From Gigaspora margarita (taxonomy: Eukaryota; Glomeromycota; Glomeromycetes; Diversisporales; Gigasporaceae): a stretch of 64,000 nucleotides of DNA. The position numbers and the translations under genes were made by a program. Location: the NCBI GenBank assembly GCA_009809945.1, contig WTPW01001119.1, forward strand, positions 55,117 through 119,116, given 5' to 3'. Position 1 is the stretch's first letter, and every line of letters starts with the position of its first letter. The notes below the pieces were generated by a model that searched no databases, was not told where the DNA came from, and worked only from the letters and a program-made list of their open reading frames with translations. Shown piece by piece: positions 21,476 to 31,646 of the stretch.

Positions 21476-22587
21476 ATGGCAAACCAAGCTCTAACGGATG
21501 CTGCTAATGCTATCAATACCCTAGCTGCTGCTTTTATAAATGGAGGACCTGAAGAGAATCTTCTTTCTGTTAATTTCTTTAGTAGTGATGGAACCCAAGA
21601 CCCACTAGAGTGATATACTGAATTTAAATGTGCTGCTACTGCTAACCTATGGAATTCTGCTCGCAAATTGGAACTTGTTCCTGTATATTTAAAAGGAATT
21701 GCCTTAGACTGGTATTTCTCTCTTGCAAATGCTCCTACTGCTTTTAGTAATAGCAATAACCAAGCCACTAGTTTCAAACACCTTTTCAAAGATCGCTTTA
21801 TTATTTCTAAACAAAAAGCCCTGTGGCAAAAACAACTCTTCGAAATCAAGCAAGGTGCTAACTCTGTAAATAAATATATTAATCAATTTAGAAAATTAAA
21901 GAAACGTGTTGACTCTGATGATGCTTTCTCTGAAGACTTTTTGAAACAACTTTTTATACAAGGACTCTGCCCTGAGTTCGCCATTAATGTTCAAGCTTCT
22001 GAACTTGCTGATCTTGCTACTGCTATAGAAACTGCTTGCAAGTGAGAAATTGAAAAACTTATAGCTTCTCCTAATACAAATACAGACAAAGCTATTAAAC
22101 AACTAACTGATCAGATTGCTCAACTTAGCATTAATCTTGCCCAGAAACAACAACCTGCTAACTTTTCTGTTAACTATGCTGACACTCCTAAACAAGCTAA
22201 CCCTATCAAACAACCTCCTACTTGTCACTATTGTGATAGAACTGAACATTTCATTGCTCATTGTCGAACCAAGAAAAATGACCAAAATCGAGAACAAAGA
22301 AGAAACAAACAATCCAACAATAACAACAATCACCAACGAGACTCATATAGAAACAGATCCAGAAGCCGAGATAATTATGATAGGGATCGAGACAATTATA
22401 ATCAGAATTGAAGCCGTTCAAGAAATAGAAATAACCAAAATGACTGAGATGACTACCGCTCTAGAAGTCGTGATAGATCCTCTAATTCTTCATGGAGACC
22501 CTCTAATCGCACCCCCTTACCTTATTATAGAAATGTTAATTATCTTGATGGAACTCCTCCTACCGCTACCAGTACCTCTTCCAACTA
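21476..22587 (+). pseudogene. Gag (capsid and zinc knuckle) of the retrotransposon
   Basis: The frame starts at ATG 21476 (MANQALTDAANAINTLAA). It includes a retrotransposon-gag capsid-like segment (GIALDWYFSLANAPTAF, then FKHLFKDRFI and NKYINQFRKLK). A CX2CX4HX4C knuckle, CHYCDRTEHFIAHC, follows near 22230, then an Arg/Ser/Asn-rich basic tail. Gag packages the element RNA. Four in-frame TGA codons (21611, 22043, 22409, 22445) interrupt it; the first lies in PLE-TGA-YTEF and the second in ACK-TGA-EIEK, both contexts where Trp is plausible. No other stop type occurs in this frame. A 233-bp MITE then separates gag from the protease frame. Confidence 0.85.
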
Positions 22588-22820
22588 GTGATGCCACCGA
22601 AATTGATTTTTGAAAAAGGCCTATTTCGTCTTCATTAGAGAAAATTAAAATTTTTTATAGGAAAGAGCAAATAAAATTTATATAGATATGTTCCTTATAA
22701 TTTTGTCTATTCAAAAAAAGTATCAAATAATTTCGTCTTTCAAGTAAAATAGATCAAAAACAATTTCGTCTTCAAATTTTAATTTCGGGTTTTCAAACCC
22801 GAAATGCTTTCGTCCTCATG
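22588..22820. mobile_element. MITE inserted between gag and protease, 233 bp
   Basis: The insertion lies between two TA dinucleotides (22586-22587 and 22821-22822), and removing it with one TA joins the gag and protease frames without a gap. It starts GTGATGCCACCGAAATTG and ends with an AATTTCGGGTTTTCAAACCC hairpin region followed by CGTCCTCATG. Diverged halves of the same family lie at 1961 and 16558. The ATG at 22818, which looks like a protease start, belongs to this insertion. Confidence 0.8.
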
Positions 22821-22822
22821 TA

Positions 22823-24858
22823 TACTTCCAACCAAACTCTCAATCCACAGAAATGGGAAACACTTTTGAACAATGCCTCTATTCGCACTGCTTTATCCTC
22901 TTACTTATATGAAGAAGCAAAAACTGCTAACTTGATTCAGATACTTGCTCATACTACACCTGCTAAATGTAACATCCAACTGAACCAGAAACCTTACCAA
23001 GCTATTATTGATAGTGGAGCTTCTATTAGTATGATTGCTCACAAAGTAGTTCAAGACTTAGGATTAAAAATAAAACAAGCCTCTACTAGCCTTATTATAT
23101 CTGCTACTGGAACCTTTGCTCACCCTCTAGAAATTAGCCAAGGCCTACTTGTAGAAATTGATGGTGCTATTGTACCTATTACTGTTGAAGTTGTACCTGC
23201 TACTTCCTATTCTCTATTGCTTGGAAATGACTGGTCAAAGAAAATTGAAGCCAGTTATAATTGGAAAAATGGATGCTATTCATTTAAATGGAAAAACAAG
23301 AAACATACTATCTCTACCTCTTATGAAAGTAACCAACCACTACCATTACAACCTACTGTTACTGACCCTGCTGAATTAGACACTTATGAACAAGAATATT
23401 TAGTACCCCAAGAAGCTTATGCTTTCAACCGAGAACCAGACATAATCTCTACTTCTGATGATGATGCCGACCCATGGATTATCTATCAGCCTAGACATAG
23501 AAGATAAAACCCTCCTAGCACTTGTGTATGTGGAAACTGCGGATCACCTGATCACTTCTTTGCTAATTGCCCTACCAATCGTTGTAACCGTTGCCAACAA
23601 GAAGGACATATTGCTATCCATTGTTCACAACAATTACCTAGAAGAACTTCTTGCCGCATTTGCCATGGAAATGATCATTTGTATCGAAACTGCTCTGAAA
23701 ACATTTGTCATACTTGTAGAATGACAGGCCATATTGCTATTGATTGCTCTCTTGCAACCCTCAAGGAACTGAACCGAGTTTGTCAATGTGAATGTGATCC
23801 TGATGCAGTTGAAGCCAAAAGACTATATAATTATAGTTCAAAGTGTACTTACTATTGCTGCCACTGCCAAAAGCCCAATAGACCAGAAGACTTACGAGCT
23901 CTTAACAACCAATTTGTTTGTTGTGAATATTATTCTGACTACCATTATGAACTCCCCTCAGATGACCCACAATGCATCTATTATTATGATCAAGGAAATG
24001 GACATGGAACTCTTGTCCCATACAAAGTATGTGAAGAAACAAGACCTACCTCTAGGATATATAGCTTAGAAAGTCTAGAACAAGCTCTTTGGTTTTGTGA
24101 CCTCGAACACCTCTATACTTACAAAGCAGGACAAGACATTCTCTATAATCCTAACTATAACCTGTGGACCAGAATTAGACATTATACTGAGTCCAACCGT
24201 AGTGCTAGATCTCAATATGAAATGAACTAGACTTGCCTTTATAGACTAGCCAAGATTTTCTTAGAAGGAAGCAACCAATATCTAGCTGAAGCTTTAGAAC
24301 CTCAAGTGACTGATCGAATTCACCAACCATGGAGCCCAAAAGAAATATTTTTAATTCTTCATGCTGAATATGGTCTCTTAGAAGACAATGAAGAAACTCA
24401 ATTACAACAGGCCCTTGAAATTTCTTTTGATACTAGCCATCCTGAATTTTGCAAATACACTGCTCTTGCTAACCTTAGAAGAAACTTCTCAGACCCTGTT
24501 GATCTTCGCAAGGAATGCCTTCATGTTAAACACCAAGAAGAACTAGATGAACATGATGGACATTGTGCTGACTGTGAACTTCTTCCACCATCCATATTTG
24601 AGCCAGAACCAGAAATTGTACCAGAAGAACCTAATGAAAAACCTACAGAAAATAGACTAAATATTGTTACTATAGATACTTTTGAAGAATTACAACAACG
24701 AGTTACTCTACAGAATCAGACCATTGAACAACTCCAACAGCAAGTTCAAAAACTTGAAACCTTTAACCAATGACTACTTCAATTTATTCAACAAGATACC
24801 CAATATCAACAACAAAGAACTAATACTCTTGCAATCCTTTTTACCAATCAAAATTTTT
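22823..24858 (+). pseudogene. Retropepsin and Cys-rich multi-zinc-knuckle region
   Basis: The frame carries an aspartic protease with the catalytic motif DSGAS at 23010 and the downstream hydrophobic flap and LLLGNDW region. After a TAA at 23505 the same frame continues through four CX2CX4HX4C zinc knuckles (about 23530-23750, for example CNRCQQEGHIAIHC and CHTCRMTGHIAIDC). A further Cys/His-rich block and a Glu/Gln-rich coiled segment end near 24858. A TAG (24228) in EMN-TAG-TCLYRL and a TGA (24771) in FNQ-TGA-LLQF also interrupt it. A row of knuckles between protease and reverse transcriptase is unusual for Ty3/gypsy. Confidence 0.8.
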
Positions 24859-25069
24859 AGATAATCCTAGACAGGATGACAAACTACCTATTGATTCAGA
24901 CAATAGTATAGATAGATCTCTTGAACATTCCTCCTTAGATTTAGTACCTACTCCTGTATATAGTATAGACACCCTTATCCCTTATGAAGAATATACTTTA
25001 TCCCATTAAATATAGGCCCTCTTACTGCAGACCAAGGACTTAGATTTAGACAATTACTTGAAATTTTGC

Positions 25070-26426
25070 AGATATTTTTGCAACAGACATGAATGAACTA
25101 GGTAGAACTGACTTAGTTTCTCACCGTATCTTTACAGAAGAAGTACCTCCAATTCGCTCTAGACCTTACTCTGTACCCCCAAATGAACAGATATTTATCA
25201 AAGAAGAAATCCAATAGATGATAAAATACAAACTTATCCGATCCTCTAATAGTCCTTGAACTTCCCCTATCATCCTAGTAAAAAAGAAAAATGGAAAATT
25301 ACGCTTTCGTGTAGACTATAGAAAGCTCAATAATGTTACCAAAAAGGATGCATACCCTCTATTACACATAGATGAAATGTTGAATACCCTTGCTAGATCA
25401 CATTGGTTTTCTACTTTGGATCTTGCAAGTAGATCTTGCAAGTTGCAATGCATCCTTGAGACAAAGAAAAGACTGCATTTGTAATCCGCTATGGAACCTA
25501 TGAGTTTAATGTAATGCCGTTTGGATTTTGTAACGCCCCTGCTACATTCCAAAAACTTATAGACTGAGTATATGATGGGATTACATAGAAATTTGTAGTC
25601 ATGTATCTAGACGATACTATAGTATATTCTCGAACATTCGATGATCACCTTAGACATTTAAATGAAGTCTTTCGGAGAATTAAGAAAGCTGGATTACGGC
25701 TTAACATCGAGAAATGTAATTTTTGGATGCAACGTTTACCTTTCTTAGAACATATCATCGCACCTAGTGGAATAGCCCCAGACCCTGCAAAAATAGAAAC
25801 CATTCAAAAGATACAATCACCACGAAATATAACTGAACTTCGTTCATTCTTAGGACTAGCTGGATATTATAGACAATTTATCCAAAACTTCTCTGCTATT
25901 GCTAAACCATTAAATTGATTGTTACAAAAAGTTAAACCCTATCGATGGACCCATATTCAACAAGAAGCCTTTATAGAATTAAAGGACTGACTCACTGCTG
26001 CCCCTATATTAGCCTATTCAGATTTTAGAAAGACATTTATTTTGGCTACCGATGCTTCTTACTATGGATTTGGTGCCACCCTTAGCCAACTAGACCACAA
26101 TAGAAAAGAATATCTAATCACATATACAAGCAAAAGTCTAAGAAAAGAAGAAGTAAACTATGGCGCAACAGAATTAGAATGTGCTGCTATAGTTTGGGCT
26201 ATTGAACACTTTCACAAATATCTAGGTGCTACTCACTTTATATTAGTGACAGACCACTCTGCTTTGAAATAGCTACGCTCTGCTGAACCCAAAGGAAGAA
26301 TTGGCAATAGATTCTTAAACTCCAACCTTATAACTTTGAAATCCTTCATAAACCAGGCAGAATCCACTCTAATGTTGATGCTTTATCACGCCTACTGACA
26401 CAGACAGATAAACCATCTAGATCATG
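25070..26426 (+). pseudogene. Reverse transcriptase and RNase H
   Basis: Reverse transcriptase motifs appear in order: IILVKKKNGKLRF, RVDYRKLN, then YLDDT at 25604 (the catalytic Asp pair), and GLAGYYRQFI. RNase H follows with ATDASYYGFGATL (26042), ELECAAIVWAIEHF and VTDHSALK. Together they would copy RNA into DNA and remove the template. Frame is lost by one base near 25437 and again near 26306. In-frame TGA occurs at 25257, 25457, 25565, 25916 and 25988 and TAG at 25586, 26270 and 26308, nearly all where Ty3/gypsy relatives plausibly have Trp. The stop at 26425 overlaps the ATG of the integrase frame. Confidence 0.9.
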
Positions 26427-28270
26427 AACTTAGATCACTATATTCAACTTTATAATTACTTGAAATCAGACAAAATACCAGAAGAATTTACAAACTATCA
26501 AAAGAAACAATTAATTAATTAGGCTAGATATTTTGAAATTAGACATAACCTCTTATATAAAAGAAATAGAAAAGATACTGAACACCCCTTTAGAGTTATT
26601 AAATGGACAGAAGTAGAACTGATCCTTTATATGATGCACAAACATCCCACTGCTGGACATTTGGGAANNNATNCTATGTANTATAAAATAGCTGAACNAT
26701 ATTATTGGGATCANATNTACNGAGACATTCAAGAATATGTAAAGACTTGTGAGACATGCCAGAAAAGACAAAAGGGAAGAAGAAAAGAACCCCTTCATCC
26801 GATTCAAATAGAACATGCTTTTGAAAGAGTTGGAATTGATCTTGTAGGACCTCTCCCATTAACCTCCAAAAACAATCGTTATATTATTGTTGCTACAGAC
26901 TACCTAACAAGATGGCCAAAAGCCCGTGCTGCACCAGATGCTGGTACCAATACTCTTGCTCAATTTATTTTTGAAGAAATTATTTGTAGACATGGAACTC
27001 CGAAGATTATACTCTCCGACCAGGGAAGAAACTTTATTAATGAAACCATACGGATACTGTGTGAAAAGTTTCTCATCAAACACAAATTCTTGTCACCATA
27101 CCACCCTCAGACAAATGGAATGGTTGAAAGACTTACTGTATATTGACGAAAACAAGCTACCTCCGAAAATAAGCTACCCCCAACTTTTGGTCAAGAAACG
27201 TAAAAACGTCTTTGACCCGAAAATATGCTACCCCACGATAAATGAAAGTTGCTACATAGTAAAGTCCAAATTTTACTAAGCAAATCGATTAAAGTCGCTT
27301 AAATAAACTTATTCAGAAGATCAAAATACATATATTCTGAAATTTTCAACGAATTGAAGAACTTTTATTAATTGGATTTTAATTTTTATGTTCAACGAAG
27401 AGATTAAAATTTTATTAGCAAAATATATTCATTGAAAGTAAAAATTAAAAATCAAATAATGAAAAGTACTCCAATTCTGATGAAAATTTCAGGATAGATG
27501 TAGTTTAGTCTTCCAAATATGTTTACTTAAGCGCTAATAACAGATTTACATAGTAGAATTTAACCTTTACTATGTAACAACTATTGGTGATTAACCAAAA
27601 ATCGATTTTATTCGAAAATAAGCTACCCCCGGATTTTTTGTGTCCAAAATCGTCCAAAAAAGGTAGCTTATTTTCGGACACATACGGTAACCGAACATTA
27701 TGTGAATCTCTTGCAAAAGTAAAAGAAGATGATGACTAGGATTTACATATACCTGCTGTTCTTTTAGCCTACCGAACAAAAAGACATGCTACTACTGGAT
27801 ATACTCCATTTCAGTTAGTCTATAGAAGACAAGCCACTTTACCCATAGAAGCTCTTATTCCAGTNNATCCTNTNNACAATATAGATACAGAAATAGATAT
27901 ACANNACAGTATACTNCAACNNGCTTATGAATTAATAGAAAAATTNCCAATNTTACAAGAAGAAGCTAGAGAAAACACTAGAAAATCTCAAAAAAAACAG
28001 AAGAAATATTTCGATAAGAAAATAAAAGAAGAAACNTTTGAGATTGGAGAAAAAGTATGGATACAACGNAANGAATTAGAAATGNCACGATCTGCTAAAT
28101 TNGAAGATAAAAGAATTGGACCCTTTATAATTCAAGAAAAATTAAACAATGGTGCATATAAACTCTGAGATTTGAAAAGAAAGACTTTGCAAAAGTATTA
28201 TAATAGTGATAGACTTGCTAAGTACTACGAGAAACAGACATGGGAACCAATAATCGTAATTGAAAATTAG
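26424..28270 (+). pseudogene. Integrase, interrupted by a MITE
   Basis: The frame starts at ATG 26424. It holds the zinc-binding HHCC region (HPTAGHLG, then CETCQKRQ), then the DDE core with Asp in ATDYLTRW, Asp in LSDQGRNF and Glu in NGMVERL (27126). The MITE at 27136-27687 begins three codons after that Glu. The frame resumes exactly with NRTLCESL and runs through a GPY/F-type C-terminal module (RIGPFIIQEKLNNGAYKL) to TAG at 28268. Stops at 26520 (TAG), 27737 (TAG) and 28166 (TGA) interrupt it. Several N bases fall between 26668 and 28100. Confidence 0.9.
27136..27687. mobile_element. ATAAGCTACC-family MITE inside integrase, 552 bp
   Basis: Terminal repeats read CTGTATATTGACGAAAACAA and, inverted from the right, CCGTATGTGTCCGAAAATAA. 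TA is duplicated (27134-27135 and 27688-27689), and deleting the element plus one TA restores a continuous integrase frame. Several extra ATAAGCTACC boxes lie inside both ends. Its interior is shared with the larger element at 29848. Confidence 0.92.
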
Positions 28271-28554
28271 AAATTTCTAGAAGAAATTTATTGTGGAAGG
28301 GAGTAATATTAGTGTAAAACTTTGTATACTGCCCCATGAAAATCTTTGTGCTACTTTATTACATATATATATAACTTTATACTCCAATTAATTTTTCCAG
28401 ATATATTACCAAAACCCCTAAAATAGAATCTACTACTTTATAACCCAATACCATACTGGCCCTTTGAAACTTTCTTTCTATTTGAAGACAAGATCCCGCT
28501 GCCCAATACCATTTAGGAGTTTCTAGCCAGAATATAATCTTATGGGATGCTTAA

Positions 28555-29010
28555 AACCCAGAACAAGTAATCGATGTTACTTCAACAGAAGAACCAGACC
28601 TTTCTAATGAACTTAATGAATTACTAAGACCTTTCGATGAAGACATAGAAGCTTTATTAAGCCCAGCTTCAACTGAAAAACCTAAGATTATTGCTAAATT
28701 ATTTGAAGACTTGACTCAGACTCTTAATCTGCAGAAGACTGCTAGAACGAATCCTTTTCTTTGAGAAACTTGGACTACACAAGTTGATAAAATTCTTCAA
28801 GAATTACCCAAATTTAAACAATCTCAATGAGGACAAATACAGGCCATTGAAGCCCATTACTACTTAGGAACAATAATCGAGAAACAGACAGAATACTGAA
28901 CACAAATTAGAGAACAGATTCGAAAGATTAAAGGTGAAAAGAAAACCCAAGCATTTGAAAAAGAACTCAAAGAATCAGAAAAATCTTTACGGTTTGTCCT
29001 AAAGACTTAA
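28555..29010 (+). pseudogene. 3' accessory ORF after integrase
   Basis: The frame continues from 28555 to TAA at 29008 with acidic then Lys/Glu/Gln-rich sequence, for example NELNELLRPFDEDIEALL, TTQVDKILQELPKFKQS and FEKELKESEKSLRFVL. Three TGA codons (28762, 28828, 28897) interrupt it and no other stop type does. It may extend upstream past a TAA at 28552. I recognise no domain; the C-terminal part looks like a coiled coil. A frame between integrase and the 3' LTR is an accessory gene position in LTR elements, but no envelope-like features are visible. Confidence 0.55.
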
Positions 29011-29119
29011 TGCATCAAACCAAACACCTTTTCATGACTCAAATAATCAAGTTAAAGGATGAAAACTATATCCTCTTAATAGAAGAACTAGAGAAGAAAT
29101 TTATGAAGTAAATTTTCTT

Positions 29120-29132
29120 AAGGGGACAGAAA
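29120..29132 (+). other. Polypurine tract
   Basis: AAGGGGACAGAAA immediately precedes the 3' LTR, where plus-strand DNA synthesis of LTR elements is primed. Confidence 0.85.
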
Positions 29133-29775
29133 TGTTATAGAACGAGTAGTTAATGTTATTAGAATATTTATTATTATTTTTATTTTATTATTATTATTAT
29201 CTTTAGTATTTCATATATTGTTATTATTATTTGGGAAGTTAGACATTTAGAATAGTTCATATCGCTTATAATGCTTATAATGCTTATAACGCTTATACCG
29301 CTTATAACGCTTATACCGCTTATAATGCTTATACTGCTTATAACGCTTATATCGCTTATACCGCTTATAACGTTTATATCGCTTATAATGCTTATGTCGC
29401 TCATGATGATTGTAACGTTTATTATTATAAATCAACGCTTATAATGCTTATTCTAAAATGTATTTAAAGACATAGAATTTCCCTTAGTCAAATTAGATTC
29501 AGACACCCACTTCTCTTTATATTTATTAAATATCTTGTAAAAGGGATTTCTTAGAGATAGAAGCCTAGGAATAGCTCTCTTGCTTATTATTATTAAATAA
29601 AAAAACTATTGTTAATTCTAAATACTGTCACGAACCGCTTACAGAGAAGAGTATAATTTCTTACAGACTAAGGAATTATACCTGCCTCTTGGACACTGCT
29701 ATAAACCGCTAAAGGATTCCTGTAGCCGTGTTGTTGTTATAGTAAGGAATATAAGAAGGCCTCCCTACTATAACA
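29133..29775 (+). repeat. 3' LTR
   Basis: It is about 643 bp, from TGTTATAG to TATAACA, and is clearly homologous to the 5' LTR. The differences I read in the unique parts are almost all C/T or G/A transitions. The CGCTTATAA minisatellite (29255-29450) differs in unit order and length from that of the 5' LTR. Confidence 0.93.
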
Positions 29776-29847
29776 ATGTATATATTTGACATCAATAAAA
29801 GAGATACATATTGAAAAGTTTTTTTTTGATTTTACTTAAGGAAAATA

Positions 29848-30635
29848 CTGTATGTTTTCGAAAATAAGCTACCTTTTTTTGCCAATTTTTAATACAAAAA
29901 ATCTGGGGATAGCTTATTTTTGGGTTATTTACTATTTTAATTAATTTAATGCACAACAAAGGGTAGCTTATTTTTGGATACAAAACTCTAAAAAGTAAAA
30001 TTAATAATAATATATAAACAAATATGTTGTATTACCATATGTTTCTGAAAATAAATTGTCCAATTTTGAAAATAATTGTCCGATTTTGAACACAAAAAAT
30101 CGGGGCAGCTTATTTTAGTCAATCAATTATAATCGCTACATAGTAAAGTTATAATTTACTATGTAAATCGATTATGGTCGCTTAAGTAAACTTATTTTAA
30201 AGATCAAAATATATATATCCTGAAATTTTTATATAAATCAGAGAACTTTTTATTATTTGGCTTTTAATTTTTACGCTCAACGAATATGTTTTTTAAAAAA
30301 AATTAGAAATTTTTGTTGAATGTAAAAATTAAAAGTCAAATAATAAAAAGTTATTCGATTTTTATGAAAATTTTAGGATATACGTATTTTGATTTTGCAA
30401 ATAAGTTTACTTAAGCGCTCTTAATCGATTTACATAGTAAAATTATGACTTTACTATATAGGAGTATAATCAATTGTGAGAGTAGCTTATTTTCAAAACT
30501 AAAAATTTTGTTAATTATCTTTTGGTATGACAAAGGGGATAGCTTATTTTCAGGTCAAAGGCGTTTTTACATTTTTGGATCAAAACAGGGAGGGTAGCTT
30601 ATTTTTGGATATAGCTTATTTTCGGAAACATACAG
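29848..30635. mobile_element. ATAAGCTACC-family element, 788 bp, with internal box arrays
   Basis: The ends are CTGTATGTTTTCGAAAATAA on the left and, inverted, CTGTATGTTTCCGAAAATAA on the right. TA flanks both (29846-29847 and 30636-30637). Repeated ATAAGCTAC or GTAGCTTAT boxes cluster in the first and last 250 bp, and the centre is itself an inverted repeat around 30270. The 63-codon minus-strand frame at 29792 is not a gene. Confidence 0.8.
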
Positions 30636-30637
30636 TA

Positions 30638-31644
30638 AGGAAGTATTTAGTATAGTGCTAAAGAAAAATTTATTCAAGTAAATTAAAAACTTATTGTGGC
30701 ATATATATTTCCCTATAGTATATACTAATCATTGCAATACTTAAGCAAACAATATTGATATTGTTCTAGAATTAATTTAGAAACAGATATATAAAGTTGA
30801 TACTGAATTATACACAATAAATAAATATTGCTATTATTATTAATTTTACTAGTTTTGTATATTATGCATATTATTTTTATATATTATATATGACAAACTA
30901 TTTTTGTACAATAAGTAACTATACGATTTTCTATTTTGATATTATTAATTAAGTGTACATCAAAGGTTAAGTTAAGTTGTTATTAAAAAAATAAGATTTG
31001 TATAACTGTACGATAACATTTTAAAAAATTTAGTCTAAGTATACTACAAACATTTTATGCATATATTCAGGGGTCTTAATATAATCCAAAATATAATCGT
31101 TATCCTTTTATTTCAACAGGATATAATACTAGTTATTAGATTTTATTTAAGGTTACACCCTTTTGAATAAAAAGTTATTCAGATATGACTACTACATAAA
31201 ACCAAAACAATTAAAATAACTATTTTTCATTGGTTAGGGTTAGGGTGGGTAAAGATTGTGTTTATGAGTTTGGAGAAGGTTTATAGTAAAATTTTGCAAG
31301 AAATTTTTTTTGTTAGAATCCAAAAGTAATTTCATATATTTAATTTTAAGTTATAGCTGATTTTTGACAAAACAAATATTTGTTTTGAATTCTGATTATG
31401 TAATGTTGCATAATCTTGAAATTTGATTAGGAGAGCAATATATTAGGCGTATCGTATAAGGTGATGAATTAATTTACTTTTATATTTTATACATTTTATA
31501 CAAATTTAAATTTCATGATTATTAGATTAAACTTTAGATTAAATTTATATATATTAAAACTTCTTTTAAAGCTCATATAATAAAAACCGACTCTAACACT
31601 AATCTTTAGGCCTTATAGCTATTTTTGGTTTTATAATTATTAGT
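30638..31644. other. AT-rich spacer with a short TTAGGG-type run
   Basis: There is no gene. At 31236-31255 the words GGTTAGGGTTAGGGTGGG resemble two to three telomere-type repeats, too few for a telomere. The rest is plain AT-rich sequence. Confidence 0.45.
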
Positions 31645-31646
31645 TA

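Larger units (their letters stand above)
19651..29775 (+). mobile_element. Full-length Ty3/gypsy LTR retrotransposon, 10.1 kb
   Basis: Two LTRs (19651-20309 and 29133-29775) begin TGTTATAG and end TAACA. The flank ATGT is present on both sides (19647-19650 and 29776-29779). A primer-binding site, gag with a zinc knuckle, protease, reverse transcriptase, RNase H and integrase occur in that order, and integrase last among the enzymes defines Ty3/gypsy. An extra leader frame precedes gag and an extra frame follows integrase. Two MITEs interrupt it. The LTRs differ mostly by transitions, so the copy is not young. In-frame TGA and TAG codons are frequent and mostly sit where Trp is expected. Confidence 0.95.

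Noticed and set aside
21400..21849. 149-codon minus-strand frame
   Set aside because: It is the antisense shadow of gag, which has a recognisable capsid segment and zinc knuckle on the plus strand.
22116..22613. 165-codon plus-strand frame over gag
   Set aside because: It is an out-of-phase shadow: the gag frame with the zinc knuckle and Arg/Ser tail lies in another phase, and this one is simple Ile/Thr/Leu text.
31236..31255. Telomere repeat
   Set aside because: Only two to three GGTTAG-type units occur, inside ordinary AT-rich DNA; similar short CCCTAA words at 3230, 5630 and 60760 are equally brief.
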